A DNA stretch of 64,000 nt from Parastagonospora avenae f. sp. tritici 18332-5 (lineage: Eukaryota; Ascomycota; Dothideomycetes; Pleosporales; Phaeosphaeriaceae), in the NCBI GenBank assembly GCA_022559985.1, contig JAFJTR010000013.1:496001-560000 (forward strand), in the 5' to 3' direction. The notes beneath the pieces are model-generated. The model searched no databases, was not told where the DNA came from, and worked only from the letters and a program-made list of their open reading frames with translations. Positions 21,183 to 33,600 of the stretch are shown piece by piece. The translations under genes were made by a program, and so were the position numbers. The first letter of the stretch is position 1, and each line of letters starts with the position of its first letter.

Positions 21183-22477
21183 CTACGAGTCTAGCGTCTT
21201 GAGCAGACTGTCCCGTATTGCGCCCTGATCTACTGCCTTTCCTATCAGCACGAGTTTTGCTTGCTCGTCGCCTGTGTTCTGCGGTGCTTTGATTTCGTTG
21301 GTGTCGTAGATGTTTCGCACGCCTTGGATGAGAAGCATGCGGCCGTCTTTGACGGGGATGCGAGCTTTGAGACGGTGGATTTCGAAAGGACGGGAGGGTG
21401 CGATGTGGAGGAGAGTTTCTTCCCATAACATGGTGCGCAGGAACTTGTCGAACTTATCGACTTGGGATGGCTCTAGAGCTGAAAACGATATCGTCGTCGT
21501 CGCAATCGTCTACAGAGTGTGAGCGTGGATACTTGATAGGCAGTCAAATGTGAGGCTTACTGGATCAAGATGACTGTGTCCCTTGCTTGCAAACTTGAGG
21601 TCGGCGTCGCAGACCTCATCGTACGCGTGAAGATCCAAAATCATGCCTTCTAGCTGCGGTACCTGACTCTTCGTAGTCGTCTCAATGCGTGCTAAACCGT
21701 TTATGGAGCGTATGCGGTCGACAACGTTATGCAGTTCTGCTTCCGACACGAGGTCGGTTTTGTTGATGATAATGACATCTGCATGGCTGATCTGAAGATG
21801 TGCGGTTGTGAGAAGCGGGCCATGTTCATTGTGATCATGATCCTTGTTGTTCTCGTCACCATAGCCTTTGTCTAGGCTCTTCAATACATTTTTGGCGTCG
21901 ACAAGCGTCACGATGCCGTCGAGGAAGATGGAACTCCCAAGTCCGTCATCGAGCCAGAACATGGGCGCGATATTGCCGGGATCTGCTAGGCCGGTGGTTT
22001 CGAGCAGGATGTAGTCGAATAGCTCGCCTCTTTGCTCCATCAGATTTTCGATAGCAGCAACACCGACATCTTTGACAGAACAGCATATGCATCCATTTGC
22101 CAGAGGGACAAATGGAACTGGGCTAGCTTCCGTGCTGTTTGTGTCAGACACTGTCAGTTGCTTTTCAATGTCGATGGCTGCGGTAAAGTTAGTCAAGAGC
22201 TTTCGCATGAGCATAAAGCTGACGTACAATCGCCGAACTCGTTCAGAATGACTGCTATCTTCTTTCCGTGTTGCTCCGTGAGAATGTAGTTGAGTAAAGT
22301 GGTCTTGCCTGCGCCAAGATAGCCCGTGACGATGGTGATGGGGACTTTGCTGGGAGCAGAATTGTCTAAGCTGGCAACAAGATTCGGGACTTCCTCATCC
22401 TGACTGTCTGTGACCATTGCATTCACTTCAGGCTGCACAAGGCTTGGAACCTCATCGTCTGAAGCATCTACGTCCAT
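21183..22477 (-). CDS. CobW/ZNG1-family GTPase, zinc chaperone
   Basis: Exons 22477-22228, 22177-21561 and 21509-21183 (introns 50 and 51 bp) give 397 aa. The Walker A loop GYLGAGKTTLLNYIL is near residue 58-65, the metal-binding CxCC motif GCICC near 115, the DxxG-like ETTGLADPG near 150, and the guanine-specificity NKTDL near 225. A His-rich loop (DHDHNEH) follows. The C-terminal CobW domain ends with RNIYDTNEI. Eukaryotic ZNG1 proteins hand zinc to methionine aminopeptidase 1 in the cytosol, using an N-terminal PELV-type motif. Here the N terminus has two related copies, DDEVPSLV (residues 7-14) and DEEVPNLV (27-34). The ATG 22477 is the first in frame. It shares a divergent 571-bp promoter region with the MOB gene. 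Confidence 0.93.
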
Positions 22478-23048
22478 ATCGGATCGACAATGTAGAGCTT
22501 GTGAAGAGCTTGTAGGACTAGGAAAGCTTTTAAGCACCTTAGATGTACTTGAGTGAGGGAACTAGATCTCGGATTAGAATGGATGGTCCTATCCCACATG
22601 TACTGATCCTGCACTGGAAGCTTAGAAATGTAGAATGCCAAAGTAGAGAAGGATGAATCAACGCGATCAGAGAAAAACAACATGGCGGAAGAGATCAAAC
22701 GCGAAATGACATCAATACCGACGAGCTCAATCGGGGTTCGGCTTTGAGAAAACGGGTTGTAAGGGACACGTGCAGTCGGAGACGAGACATACTGGGAGCT
22801 CAATCTGACAAGAAAGAGTATAGCGTACCTTGATATCAATTCGCAAAGTGTGAGGTCGGTATGTGACGTAGCTTGCTGGGGAGTTTTTACCTGACGCTTA
22901 CCCACTTCCAGCAAAACGGCGGCGCGGCTGCTCACATTGGTCCCTGCAGTTCCAAGCCCAACATGATTCAAACAGACAACGCAACAACACCCCCACGCGA
23001 CACAACCACGAGTCCATACTGCAGCCACAACACCACCAAAGTCGCAAA

Positions 23049-24619
23049 ATGGCATCGCCAGCTTCACCACGTCTACCAAGCCCCCCGCCAATCCCAGAGG
23101 ACCAGCTGTCACCAATCGCAGCCAGCCCCGAGCAGCAGAAGCTCTTCAGCAGCCTCGACCACAATGCTGCACGAAGAATCCGACCAGGCACCAAGGCTGA
23201 AGACATGGCAGAGGGGCCTCCACTAGTAGATCTGTCAGAAGTGCGACTACTGCAAGAGACATTCTCGAGGGGGTGCTGACTTGTGGATAGATCGACTCAG
23301 CTTTCCAGCTCACCGAACACCTGAAAGCGCTACACAACTTCCTCACACATCCCATCGGCTCGAATGGCACAATCGCCGTGGACAGAGATATGGCGATGAA
23401 GCTTGCCCAGCCGCCCGAGAACGTGGACAAGACGCTCTGGCTGTACGAGCTATGTCGCTTCCTCATCCAGAAAGTCAACTCGATCATCGTCGCGCTATTT
23501 TCCGATAATCCGCCTTGCTCGTCCATAACCTGCCCTGAGATGCGTGCATCAGAATGGCAATACCTTTGCGCGGTTCATGACCCACCCAAGTCATGTTGCG
23601 CCATTGACTACTGCTGCCATACTTTGGACTGGGCTGCAAACACGCTTACATCACCGAAGCACTTTCCCTCCAGGCTGGCATTGGGCACCGACCAGTCGAC
23701 ACAACACTCGCAAGCGCGCCAATTAACCAACATCTTTCGGCGCGTCTACCGCATATTTGCACATGCCTGGTTCCAGCATCGCGACATGTTCTGGAACGTG
23801 GAGGGACGGACAGGGCTGTACATCTTCTTCAAGACCGTGTGCGATTACTACGGACTGATTCCGGATGATAACTACACCATACCTCCTGAGGCCGAGGGTG
23901 ACGGCACGGAGCCTTCAACGGAATCGAGGTCCGCAATGCTACCAACGATTCTAAAACGTGAGCCTTCTGGGCCTGGACCAGAAGACTCTGACAACTCTAC
24001 TATCCTCGAGAGCCTCTCAGACCACAATCTCTCCACAGCTGGCACCACCAAACGGCACAGGCATTCACCATCCGTGGGTGCCACAGCCGTGTCTACGGTA
24101 GTGGAAGAAAATGAAGAGGAGGAAGATCAACCAAAGGACGCAGCCCGACCGGTCACGCAGCTTTTTGAACTGACACCATCGGGGGGTACGGCACAGCCGA
24201 CAGAGCCAGGGCCAACCGGCAATGCTGAAGATGAAGATGAAAATGAGGATGATGACGAAGCCGACGCTGAAGACGCCGATGAGCCGGTATCCGCTGCACC
24301 AGAAGGCGATGCAGCTGAAGAGGGACCGGAAAAGCAAAGTGCTAGCGACGAGGCCGAGGCAGATCCAACGCCTGAAATCGAGGAAAAGCAAAGCAAAGAT
24401 GCGCCAACTGCCACTGAGGCCGATGATGCGTCAGACGACAAGGTATCAGCTCCGGAAGGCTCAGGTGCAAAGGAGCCTGATGAGGAGCCATCGAAGGGCG
24501 AATCGGGCGCCAGTGAAGGCTCTACGACAAGTGCGGAACCCGACAAAGTGGAGACAGATGTGGAGCCTGCCGCAAAACCAGAGGAGCCGCCTGCCGAGGA
24601 AGACAAGACCGGAGATTGA
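23049..24619 (+). CDS. MOB/phocein-family protein with long acidic tail
   Basis: Exons 23049-23240 and 23291-24619 (50-bp intron, GTGCGA...GATAG) give 506 aa. Residues about 65-270 form the Mob1/phocein domain: LWLYELCRFLIQKVN, the zinc-site region around ITCPEM and YLCAVHDPPKSC, and the IFAHAWFQHRDMFW helix with its two histidines, then GLYIFFKTVCDYYGLI. MOB proteins are kinase-adaptor scaffolds; the phocein-like subgroup belongs to the STRIPAK complex, which controls septation and sexual development in fungi. The usual length is about 210-290 aa; here a tail of more than 230 residues is Glu/Asp/Ala/Ser-rich (EDEDENEDDDEADAEDADE) and probably disordered. Subgroup assignment (phocein/Mob3 rather than Mob1/Mob2) is inferred from sequence feel. 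Confidence 0.9.
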
Positions 24620-26777
24620 GGCTGGTACCTTTAGACAGAAAATGTTGACCTCAGACGCATATCCTCACGCTGAGCTACGGCTTCATGCACTAACGGGATG
24701 GGGGCTGCAGTTCTTTACGATATACCAATTTTAGCGAAGGCGAACCTTTTGGGATATGCTTGTTTCACCCTGACGATCAGAAACGGGAATTTTCATGATG
24801 TAACGGGAACAGTGACCCTGGTCGATGCGGCTCTGTAGGTTGTGATACCTCGCCCACGTTGTTGGTACATATACCTGAGACACTAAAGGCATTGGGGCAA
24901 CTTTCGCGTCAATTATCCGAAAGTCACTGCGATGTGTGTTTATTCGCCGTCGCCAAGTCCATTAGAAATAAAAGCCTCAGATGGCATTCGTGGGCCAAGA
25001 GCAATTACTATCTGTGCACGTATACTTGAAACTTAGCATCAAGAACCAGGCCAAGCGGTATTACAAAGACTCCTATAGTCGCGTCAACGCTCAAAAAGTC
25101 GGAGAAAGCAAATATCCCTGATACCGTAGAGCGAAATGGTGGCGCTTATCCATCAAGGCATGGAAAGGGTCTGTTAGCCCAAGACAGATTGGTCTCATGT
25201 TGGAGGCGGTTGGGGGCCTTTTATCAACATTTTCATGCGTCCACCTCAACACAACTTCTTTCGGTGCGCGATATGTTTCCATGGCCTGATTCTGTTTATT
25301 TTCAGCGAGTCGGGCCGTTTTCTAGTCTACCCGGTAGATATATGTATGGTAATCGAGCAAATGGTTTGTCTCATGGACGCTCCGCTCCGCTACCTTTTCC
25401 CTGCAGTGACGTGCGCACATGTGGCGATTGGCTGGAGTTTGACAGGCTCACTAAGTATCTGGGGTAAGGCGTCGGTGATGGGTGGTCAGACGAGCTGGTA
25501 TTCATGCGGGCTGGCCAATGGCAAAATGCACTGGCGGCACACGTGTGGAGATTAGTTCAGGGTGCTTTCGCTGGCCTACGGAAATAGAGGCTTTTTGGTG
25601 GTGGAATACGTGTTTATCCGCGGACTCTGCTGGGACGGCGAAATGCCATGAGGAACAAGCAGGAGATGGAGGATTCGTAGATACGAAAGTAGATAACCGC
25701 GTACAAGCGAGTGTGCCCTGCTGCAGCCCTGCGCATGGCTAGGCACGCGTTGATATCAAGTCGAGCAGGTCCAGCCATAGAGAGGCGGGCGCTGGCGGTT
25801 CCCGTGGATTTACGAGAAATCGTGACGGCGTCCCACGCCCACGAGTAAGCCCCCACGCATGTCGCTTCTCCACATTCTGGTGTCTTGAGCTCGCGTTCGA
25901 GTCGAGTCCGGCCTGTCGCATGCACGCATCTCAGTGTCCTTGCTCCTCGAGGCTCTGATTGCACTGACGGCTACCGCGTCGTCGCAGGTGGTCGTCGCCA
26001 TTCGCCAGCGCTCTGCAAACTACCCCTCACCTGTTCAGGCATCTCCTGGACAGCACGAGGGCACGGGGCCGCATTTTACCCACTGCCACTCCCGTCCGGG
26101 CCTTAGCACTGATATCGCGGCTGCTGCGGGCGTAGGATTCTGCATCCTGGCAGGCTCCCAAACATAGCTAACCTGAATCCTCGAGGCTCGCTGCGGCAAG
26201 CTTACAATAACGGGATTGCTCCCATATCCACTCGGCCTCCCGCGCCTGATCGCCTTCCTCCCACGAAGCATCTTGTCCTGGCTTCCCCACGCTCAGGGTT
26301 CTCTCCACACCACACCAGCTGTCACCATTACTCGCCGCATCACGTCCGACGTCGTGTCTCGCCTGCGCACCCACCGACGAGGCCCGACTGCAAGTCATCG
26401 CCCAGGGTTCAGCCCCATTCGCACGGCTCGTCGCCCCTCTAGTAGCTGCTACACGGCACCTGTAGAGCTCGCAGCACGTCGCCGCGCTCGACAGCCACGG
26501 GCTCAAGCTCCCTCGGACTAGTACCTGCCCTGATCTGCTGTGCTTGTTTACCTCAACCCCCGCGCACATCTCGCTGGCGCACCTCGTCGTGATTTCAAGA
26601 AGCATGCGCGCCACCTCTAGGGCGGCTTCCAGATTCCTTGACTAACTTCACCATCTTTGGCCAAACGCACACGCGAGCCTCCCCGCCACCGCAACACAAA
26701 CTCCACACCTTACCCCAGACACGCCCACTGTCTTGCCCTAGCACACTGCACCACTCCAGACGGCCCTGCGCACGGCG
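24620..26777. other. Long intergenic region / probable leader of the C2H2 regulator
   Basis: 2.16 kb without a supported gene. From about 25880 the plus strand becomes C/T-rich with many CACC and CCTC runs, as in long 5' leaders of fungal regulators. Several short upstream ATGs occur. No RNA gene was recognised. Confidence 0.5.
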
Positions 26778-29700
26778 ATGACGGCGCAAATCCTCTCAAT
26801 GCATGCAGGGTACCCGTCGGAGCTGGGCAAGATACAGACGCAGTTTCCAGACAAGATGGAAACCAATTCCGGCGCAGCAGAGCCGCCCACGCCCGCATCG
26901 CCAGACAGCGGCGAGGGGCGCGGGCGGCGTCGCGACAGAAGCGAAGACGATGGCGGCGACGGCGACGGCGATGAGGGCACGGGCTCCAGGAAGAGACGGA
27001 GGAGCAGGAAAGGGCTCGACAAGAAGTTTGAATGTCCGCACGAGGGCTGCGGGAAGAGCTACTCGCGTGCCGAGCACCTATACAGGCATCAGTTGAACCG
27101 TGGGTGACGGCATGAAACACTGCATTGCACAACATGCTAATCTATGTAGACAACCCCAAGCAAATCTACCACTGCGACTTCCCCGACTGCCACCGCTCAT
27201 TCGTTCGACAAGACCTCTGCGCGCGACACAAGGAGAGACACACCGCTCGAGGCTCCCAGCTTCTGCGCAAAGATACCTTCAATATGCACAACCTGAATCC
27301 GATTGTGACGGCAGCTCTGGGCGGTAAGAATGCGCCGCCCGCGAAGCCAATGGATATGAAGAGGCAAACGCCGCATGGACTGCAGTCTCCGGCCTCTGCA
27401 ACAACGTCCAATCTTGCGAGCCAGATGTCGCCACCAACCTACCACTCGCCTGCGTCGAGCATGAGCCGAAACGACTCTCTGCAGCGCAATGGAAGTGAAG
27501 ACGCGTATCAAAATAGCGCAGACGTCAAGCCTTATGATATGCAGGCCCAAGGCGCTGGGAACTTTGCACCCCCACCGCGTCCGACCGCTTTGGGCAACTA
27601 CAGTGGAGGTCGGACACCACTCCACAACTCCCCACATGTGGGTAACGGCAACTTCACACGGCCCGAATTGCGTGCGCAAACCTCAAACATGTCAGGTTAT
27701 GGCTCGAGCTCACCCTACAGTGCAGCTGTAACACCTGCACAGTCGTATCCGCCTTCGGCGGCGTCGACAGCATACCAAGGTCAATCTAACAGTGGGTTTC
27801 AGTCCCAGCAAAGCTTCCCTCCATTCTCATCCTTACCTCCTCCAGAATACCCGTCCCACTCTGTGACCCCCGTGGCCAGAGATCAGGAGAACCAGTACTA
27901 CAATGGCACCACTGGGCAGACTCCGATGAATGGAGTCGAGTCCACTGTCGCCCAGCTGAACGGCGTCTCGGAGGCTATTATGGATCAAACACCATCCTAT
28001 GCTATGCCCATGTTTGGTGGTGAAGGATACAGTCGCTCGCCATTTGCCATGGCTGACGACTTTGCTGCATGGCTGTTCAATGACAATCAGTTCGGCCCCG
28101 GCGGAGCATCGCCAATGGGCTACCCGGCCGGAGGTAACCCCGTAGCGGGTGCATCTTCTCAGATCGGATTACAGGCACCTTATTTTAACTACGATCCTTC
28201 AGTGTCCGGCTACCAGAACAATCCTGCGCCTCCAGTATCACACCCAATGGCAGTGCACAGCATTCTTGACACTACTCTACCTGAGTCTGCGCTCTCAGAA
28301 GACAAGCGTCAGGCGCTGCTCGAAATCATCCAGCATCGTTTCAACGAGACTGACCATGCTCCCGTCAAGAAACAGAAAGAAGACATCATGGAAGGCAACA
28401 AGGACGATGACCACCATGTTCTGAGCTTGCGCATGATGCAGACTTATATTAGTTCGTACTGGGTCCATTTCCATCCTCAGCTACCGATCCTCCACAAACC
28501 GACCTTCAACGCAAGCAATTGTCCTGATCTTTTACTGCTTACGATCATGTGTCTTGGTGGATCATGTTTAGAGAAGAATTATGGGCACGAAGTGACGCAG
28601 GCTTGCGCCGCGCTGTCCAACTTTCTTGCATGGCACCTCAGGTGGGAACTCTTTATGGATGCCGACTTCCGTCCGCCGGCAAAGCTGTGGATCTTCCAGA
28701 GTCTTCTCTTGCTTGAGGTCTTTGAGAAGATGTACTCCACTCGCCCGCTACACGAGCGTGCACACATTCACCACGCAACCACCCTGACGCTAATGCGGCG
28801 AGGAAGCTCGCTCATTGGAAGGTCAGCTCTGGACTCTCCACCAAGTATGAAGGACGGAAAGAGTGGTTCGATCGGCGGCACACACACGCCTGACGAATGG
28901 TGGAACCACTGGATCACGAATGAGGCTACTAGGAGAGCAGCATTCGCGGCCTTTGTCATGGACAGCATACATGCTACCATGTTTGGACACAGTGCCGTCA
29001 TGGTCGCACATGAGATGCGTCTACCACTGCCCTGTGACGAGGCACTGTGGTCTGCGACAAGCAGCTCAGAAGTGGGACGGGTCGAAGCAAGCCTACACTC
29101 CAACGGGGTTAAGCAAATGAGCTTCCTCGATGGCCTCAAGAAGACGCTGAATGGGCAAAGTGTCCGTACAAACTCTTTCGGTCGCACAATCTTAATGGCA
29201 GGTCTGCTTAGCGTTTCGTGGCACATGAACCAGCGAGATCTCCAAGTTAGCTCGCTTGGTGTTACGCAGGCTTTGGGTGGACGCGATAAGTGGCGAGGCT
29301 CACTAACTCGCGCGTTCGACTTCTGGAAGCAGGATTTCGACAGCTCGCTTGCACGCCCGAACGAGTTCACCGCGCCGAACACATTTGCTTACTCGAACGG
29401 AATGGACGACGACAACGTGTTCGAGGCTAGAACTGTGCTGCATCACCTGGCACACATGGCGATGCATGTCGATATTGTGGACTGTCAGATCTATGCTGGC
29501 GCTGGGCGGTTACTCGGCCGCTCGATCACACCACAAGACTACAACGGCGCTCAGCGGCGCATGAAGGAAGTGTGGGCACCAACTGCTCGCGCTCGGGATG
29601 CTACCTTTTATGCTCTGCAGTTCCTGTCTAAAGTCATGGTTGCTGGAGATCATACACTTAATCCCAAAACTGCGCCAATGGTGGGCTTCTCCTACTCGGC

Positions 29701-30034
29701 TCGGGACGACTTCCTTCTCAACAGACCATGGGTGCTCTACTTCGCCACTCTCATCGTCTGGTCGTACGGATATGCGCTCGATGGACCTATTACACAACAC
29801 TACTCTATTCCTAACCACGAGGATAAGGTCAAGGACATGGTCGGCTTTTTGACGCGTGTTGGAGGCGTCAGCAAGCCAGACGACCTGGCTAATTTGCGCG
29901 ATCGAAATGCATGTCTCGGACTCCTCATCATCATGCGCGACATGTTCAAGAAGACCAGATGGGAGCTGCTACACGAGGCTAGCAACTTATTGACCAAGTG
30001 CATCGAGATGCTTGCCCCTGGCGGTAACTTCTGA
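26778..30034 (+). CDS. C2H2 zinc-finger transcription factor with fungal_trans domain
   Basis: Exons 26778-27099 and 27150-30034 (50-bp intron, GTGGGT...TATGTAG) give 1068 aa. Two C2H2 fingers: CPHEGCGKSYSRAEHLYRH, split from the second by the intron, and CDFPDCHRSFVRQDLCARH. A basic segment GSRKRRRSRKGLDKK precedes them and may be a nuclear localisation signal. Residues about 140-480 are Pro/Ser/Gln/Asn-rich and probably disordered. The fungal-specific factor domain (PF04082-like) covers about residues 500-900, including YWVHFHPQLPILHKPTF and the ATRRAAFAAFVMDS block. This architecture (paired C2H2 plus fungal_trans) is found in Klf1/Adr1-like regulators. A later ATG at 26799 is an alternative start. 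Target genes unknown. Confidence 0.92.
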
Positions 30035-30698
30035 ACCACTCCGCGCTTCGGCGCATACACTGTTGTTTTACCATCTTGGCACCATGTTACTTGATTTTGA
30101 CGGATATACCAGACTGGGTGGGCGATTTACGATCTTATGGCATTGTTTTCATATTTGCGTCGATATTCTTACCGTTCAAGGCATTCTGTACATGTTTTTT
30201 ATGCATCCTCCCCCGGTGGTGGAGTGCTGAGGTTGCTTTATACCCCATGGGTTTTTTGGTGCGAATTTGATGTCGCTTGATTATGCGTGGGATATGGGAA
30301 TATGATTTTAGCTTGCATTAGGATGATGTATTGGAATTAATGCGGGTTGTTGATATGATTATATTAGCTTTTGGCCTTGTTTGTCTGGCTACGACTCTAA
30401 TACTGATGTGTGGGTGAATGTTTTAATACCACCAGCTACAGACGCAGATGCCTGGACTCACGTGACCACGCGAAGGCGCGAATCATTTCATTGCGCGCCT
30501 CCCCGTCTGGCAATCGCCACAGCAGCCCTCGTGGCAGTAACAATGTCTCTCCAAACATACTTTCCTATGCCCAACTCACTCACCACTGCGACCGAAATTC
30601 TTCGTCCTTGCCCGAATTGTACTGTCGCAGGTGATTGCGTCATCGATCTTTGCGATTTGACCAGCGTTCTAGCACCAAGCAGCGGCCATGACTGAAGG
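30035..30698. other. Intergenic, about 660 bp
   Basis: 3' end of the C2H2 gene and promoter of the helicase gene. T-rich early part consistent with a terminator region. No other feature seen. Confidence 0.6.
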
Positions 30699-33600
30699 AT
30701 GCCTCGATTGAAAGCAGCAACCGTGTCGGATCAGACAGTTAGGAAGAGGAAGAGAAAATCGTGCGACGAGCATGCGCCTCTGGAGAACGCACCTGCGCCG
30801 GACAGCGAGGCCGCATCCCTCGACGCCTCTGGCAACGAAGGCGCAATAACCACGACAGTACCCACAAAGACGCACGATGGAGGAAAGAAGCCACGACGAA
30901 CACCCAAGAAAGGCGGAGCGGGCAAGCCTGCATTGGTACGCCATGCGTCCTCTACCTTGATCGAGACTACGATTCCATGGCCTGAGCACTTCACGAAGCT
31001 GTCGCAGGTACATCGCGCGCTGAACCTCGTATACACCTTTTGCTGCACGCGCAAACACCTCGCGACCACGCTGGACAATCTGAAAGCAACCGTGGAAGGA
31101 CACATAAAGCGTCCACTGCTCATTGAAGATGTGGCGCAAATAACAGCTCTGATACCAAAGGCCATCACCTTTGCGTATGTCGATGAAGCCATGCTGCAGA
31201 TCAACCTGATGGGCCAGGAAGATCACATCCAAGGCCGGAAAACGCAGGACTTTGTCATCACGATGCCGGAGCCGGATAAGGGCGAGCATAAAGAAGTGCT
31301 GCTGTTTGAGTTTATCGATGGCGATTTGAAGCGCCAGGTTCAGCATGCGAAGACAGGCGAGCCTACCAAGGCGACGCAGAAGTTGCGCAACGAAGAACTC
31401 AAGATGCCGGTGTTCAGTCAGAAGCAGATGATGAATCTGATTGAAAAGAGGAATATTAAGTTTACTAGCGCGGTTAATGCGTTTTTAAATCAGTGCGCTG
31501 AGGACAAGATGGATGCCGTGGTGAAAATTATGGAAGTTTCGCAGGCATTTATCCCAATACCGACGGAGAGCAGAGCTTCCACGCCTGGGCCAGACAGGGC
31601 TTTGATACCAAGCACTATACCGACAGAGCGGAAAAGCATACCAGAGATCGTGGACGAGATAAAGACTCTGGAATGGTATACTGGTCAGATAGTTCCGGAT
31701 GGGCACCGCGTGTTCGATCCGCAGGAGGCGATATATGGCGACTTGAATTTCCAGCTGTCACAGAACATGGTCAATGCGCTATACAACACGAAGAACATCA
31801 CGCAGCTGTATGCGCATCAGGCAGAGGCGATCAACAATCTGTACGAAGGACATAATGTCATTGTTTCGACTTCGACGAGCTCGGGCAAGTCGCTGATCTA
31901 TCAGTTGCCTGTGCTGTATCAGCTGGAACAGGATTCGGACACTCGCGCGATGTACATCTTTCCCACGAAAGCGCTTGCACAAGATCAGCGGAAGAGTATG
32001 AAGGAGCTTCTGCGGTTCATGACTGGGTTGGAAGAAGTTATGGTTGAGACGTTTGATGGCGACACGCCAATGTCTGAGCGCAACTATATCCGTGACGAGG
32101 CTCGCATCATTTTCACAAATCCAGATATGCTGCACATTACCATCTTACCACAAGAAGATGCATGGCGCACGTTTCTCCAAAATCTTCGCTTCGTCGTGGT
32201 AGACGAGTTGCACGTCTACAACGGCCTGTTTGGCGCACACATGGCTTACATCATGAGGCGCTTGCGGAGGATATGCGCGGCGCTGGGGAATCGCCATGTC
32301 AAATTCATTTCGTGCTCGGCGACGGTCGCGAATCCCGAAGAGCATATGCGAACGATCTTTGGCGTCGATGAAGTCAGGTTGACTGACTTTGATGGATCGC
32401 CTTCTGGACGCAAGGAGTTTCTGTGCTGGAACACGCCGTTCAAGGATCCGGGAGATCCGACTTCTGGGAGAGGCGACTGCATGGCGGAAACGGCGAAGCT
32501 GTTTTGTCAGTTGATGTTGCGAGGCGTTAGATCCATTGCGTTTTGCCGGGTCAGGAAGCAGTGTGAAGCGCTCTTGTCTGCGGTCAAGACGGAGCTTACG
32601 AATCTCGAAAGGACGGAAGTTCTGGCTCGGGTCATGTCGTATCGAGGAGGATACACACCGCAAGATAGACGACAGATTGAGCGGGAGATGTTCGACGGCA
32701 AACTCATCGGCATCGTGTGTACCAGCGCTCTGGAACTTGGAGTTGATATTGGGTCATTGGATGCTGTTGTTACGGTCGGCTTTCCGTACACCATCGCCAA
32801 TCTTCGACAGCAAAGTGGACGAGCTGGTCGGAGAAACAAGGACTCCCTATCTGTCTTGATCGGTGATTGCTTCCCCACAGACCAATACTACATGTCCAAC
32901 CCGGACGAGATCTTTACGAAGCCCAATTGCGCTTTGCAGGTCGATCTGGAGAACATGCTTGTTGTTGAAGGGCACATTCAATGTGCGGCCCACGAGATTC
33001 CGATCAACATTGAGTCAGACACCGCGTATTTTGGCTCATTGTTATCTAAAGTCGCCCGTGAGCGTATGCGCAGAGACCCTCAAGGCTTCTACCACGTCAA
33101 CGAGCGCTTCCTCCCACAACCCTCGCGCTTCGTTGCCATCCGCGACACCGAAGAAGACCACTTCGCCATCATCGACATCACAAACGGCAAGAACACTGTC
33201 TTAGAAGAACTTGAAGCCTCCCGCGCCTTCTTCACCCTCTACGACGGCGGCATCTTCCTACACCAAGGCAACACTTACCTCGTCAAAGAATTCTCCCAAG
33301 AGCGCATGCTCGCCAAAGTCGAACTCGTCAAAGTCGACTGGACAACCCAACAGCGCGACTACACGGACATCGACCCCGTGGAAACCGAAGCAATCCGGCG
33401 CATCCCCGGCTCCAAGTGCAAAGCCTTCTACGGCCCCATCAAAGTCAAGCAAGTCGTCTACGGCTTCTTCAAAATCGACAAGAAGCGGCGCATCCTCGAC
33501 GCCGTGCAAGTCGACAACCCGCCCATCATCCTGTTCAGCAAGGGCATGTGGCTCGACGTTCCCCGGTCTGCGCTTGATATCCTCAAATCACGCCGATTAA

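Noticed and set aside
24127..24606. 159-codon Ser/Ala-rich open frame on the minus strand
   Set aside because: Antisense shadow of the Glu/Ala/Ser acidic tail of the MOB protein.
33211..33600. Ser/Thr/Lys-rich 129-codon frame inside the helicase gene
   Set aside because: Alternate-frame shadow in the C-rich part of HRQ1; the helicase frame is continuous and conserved here.
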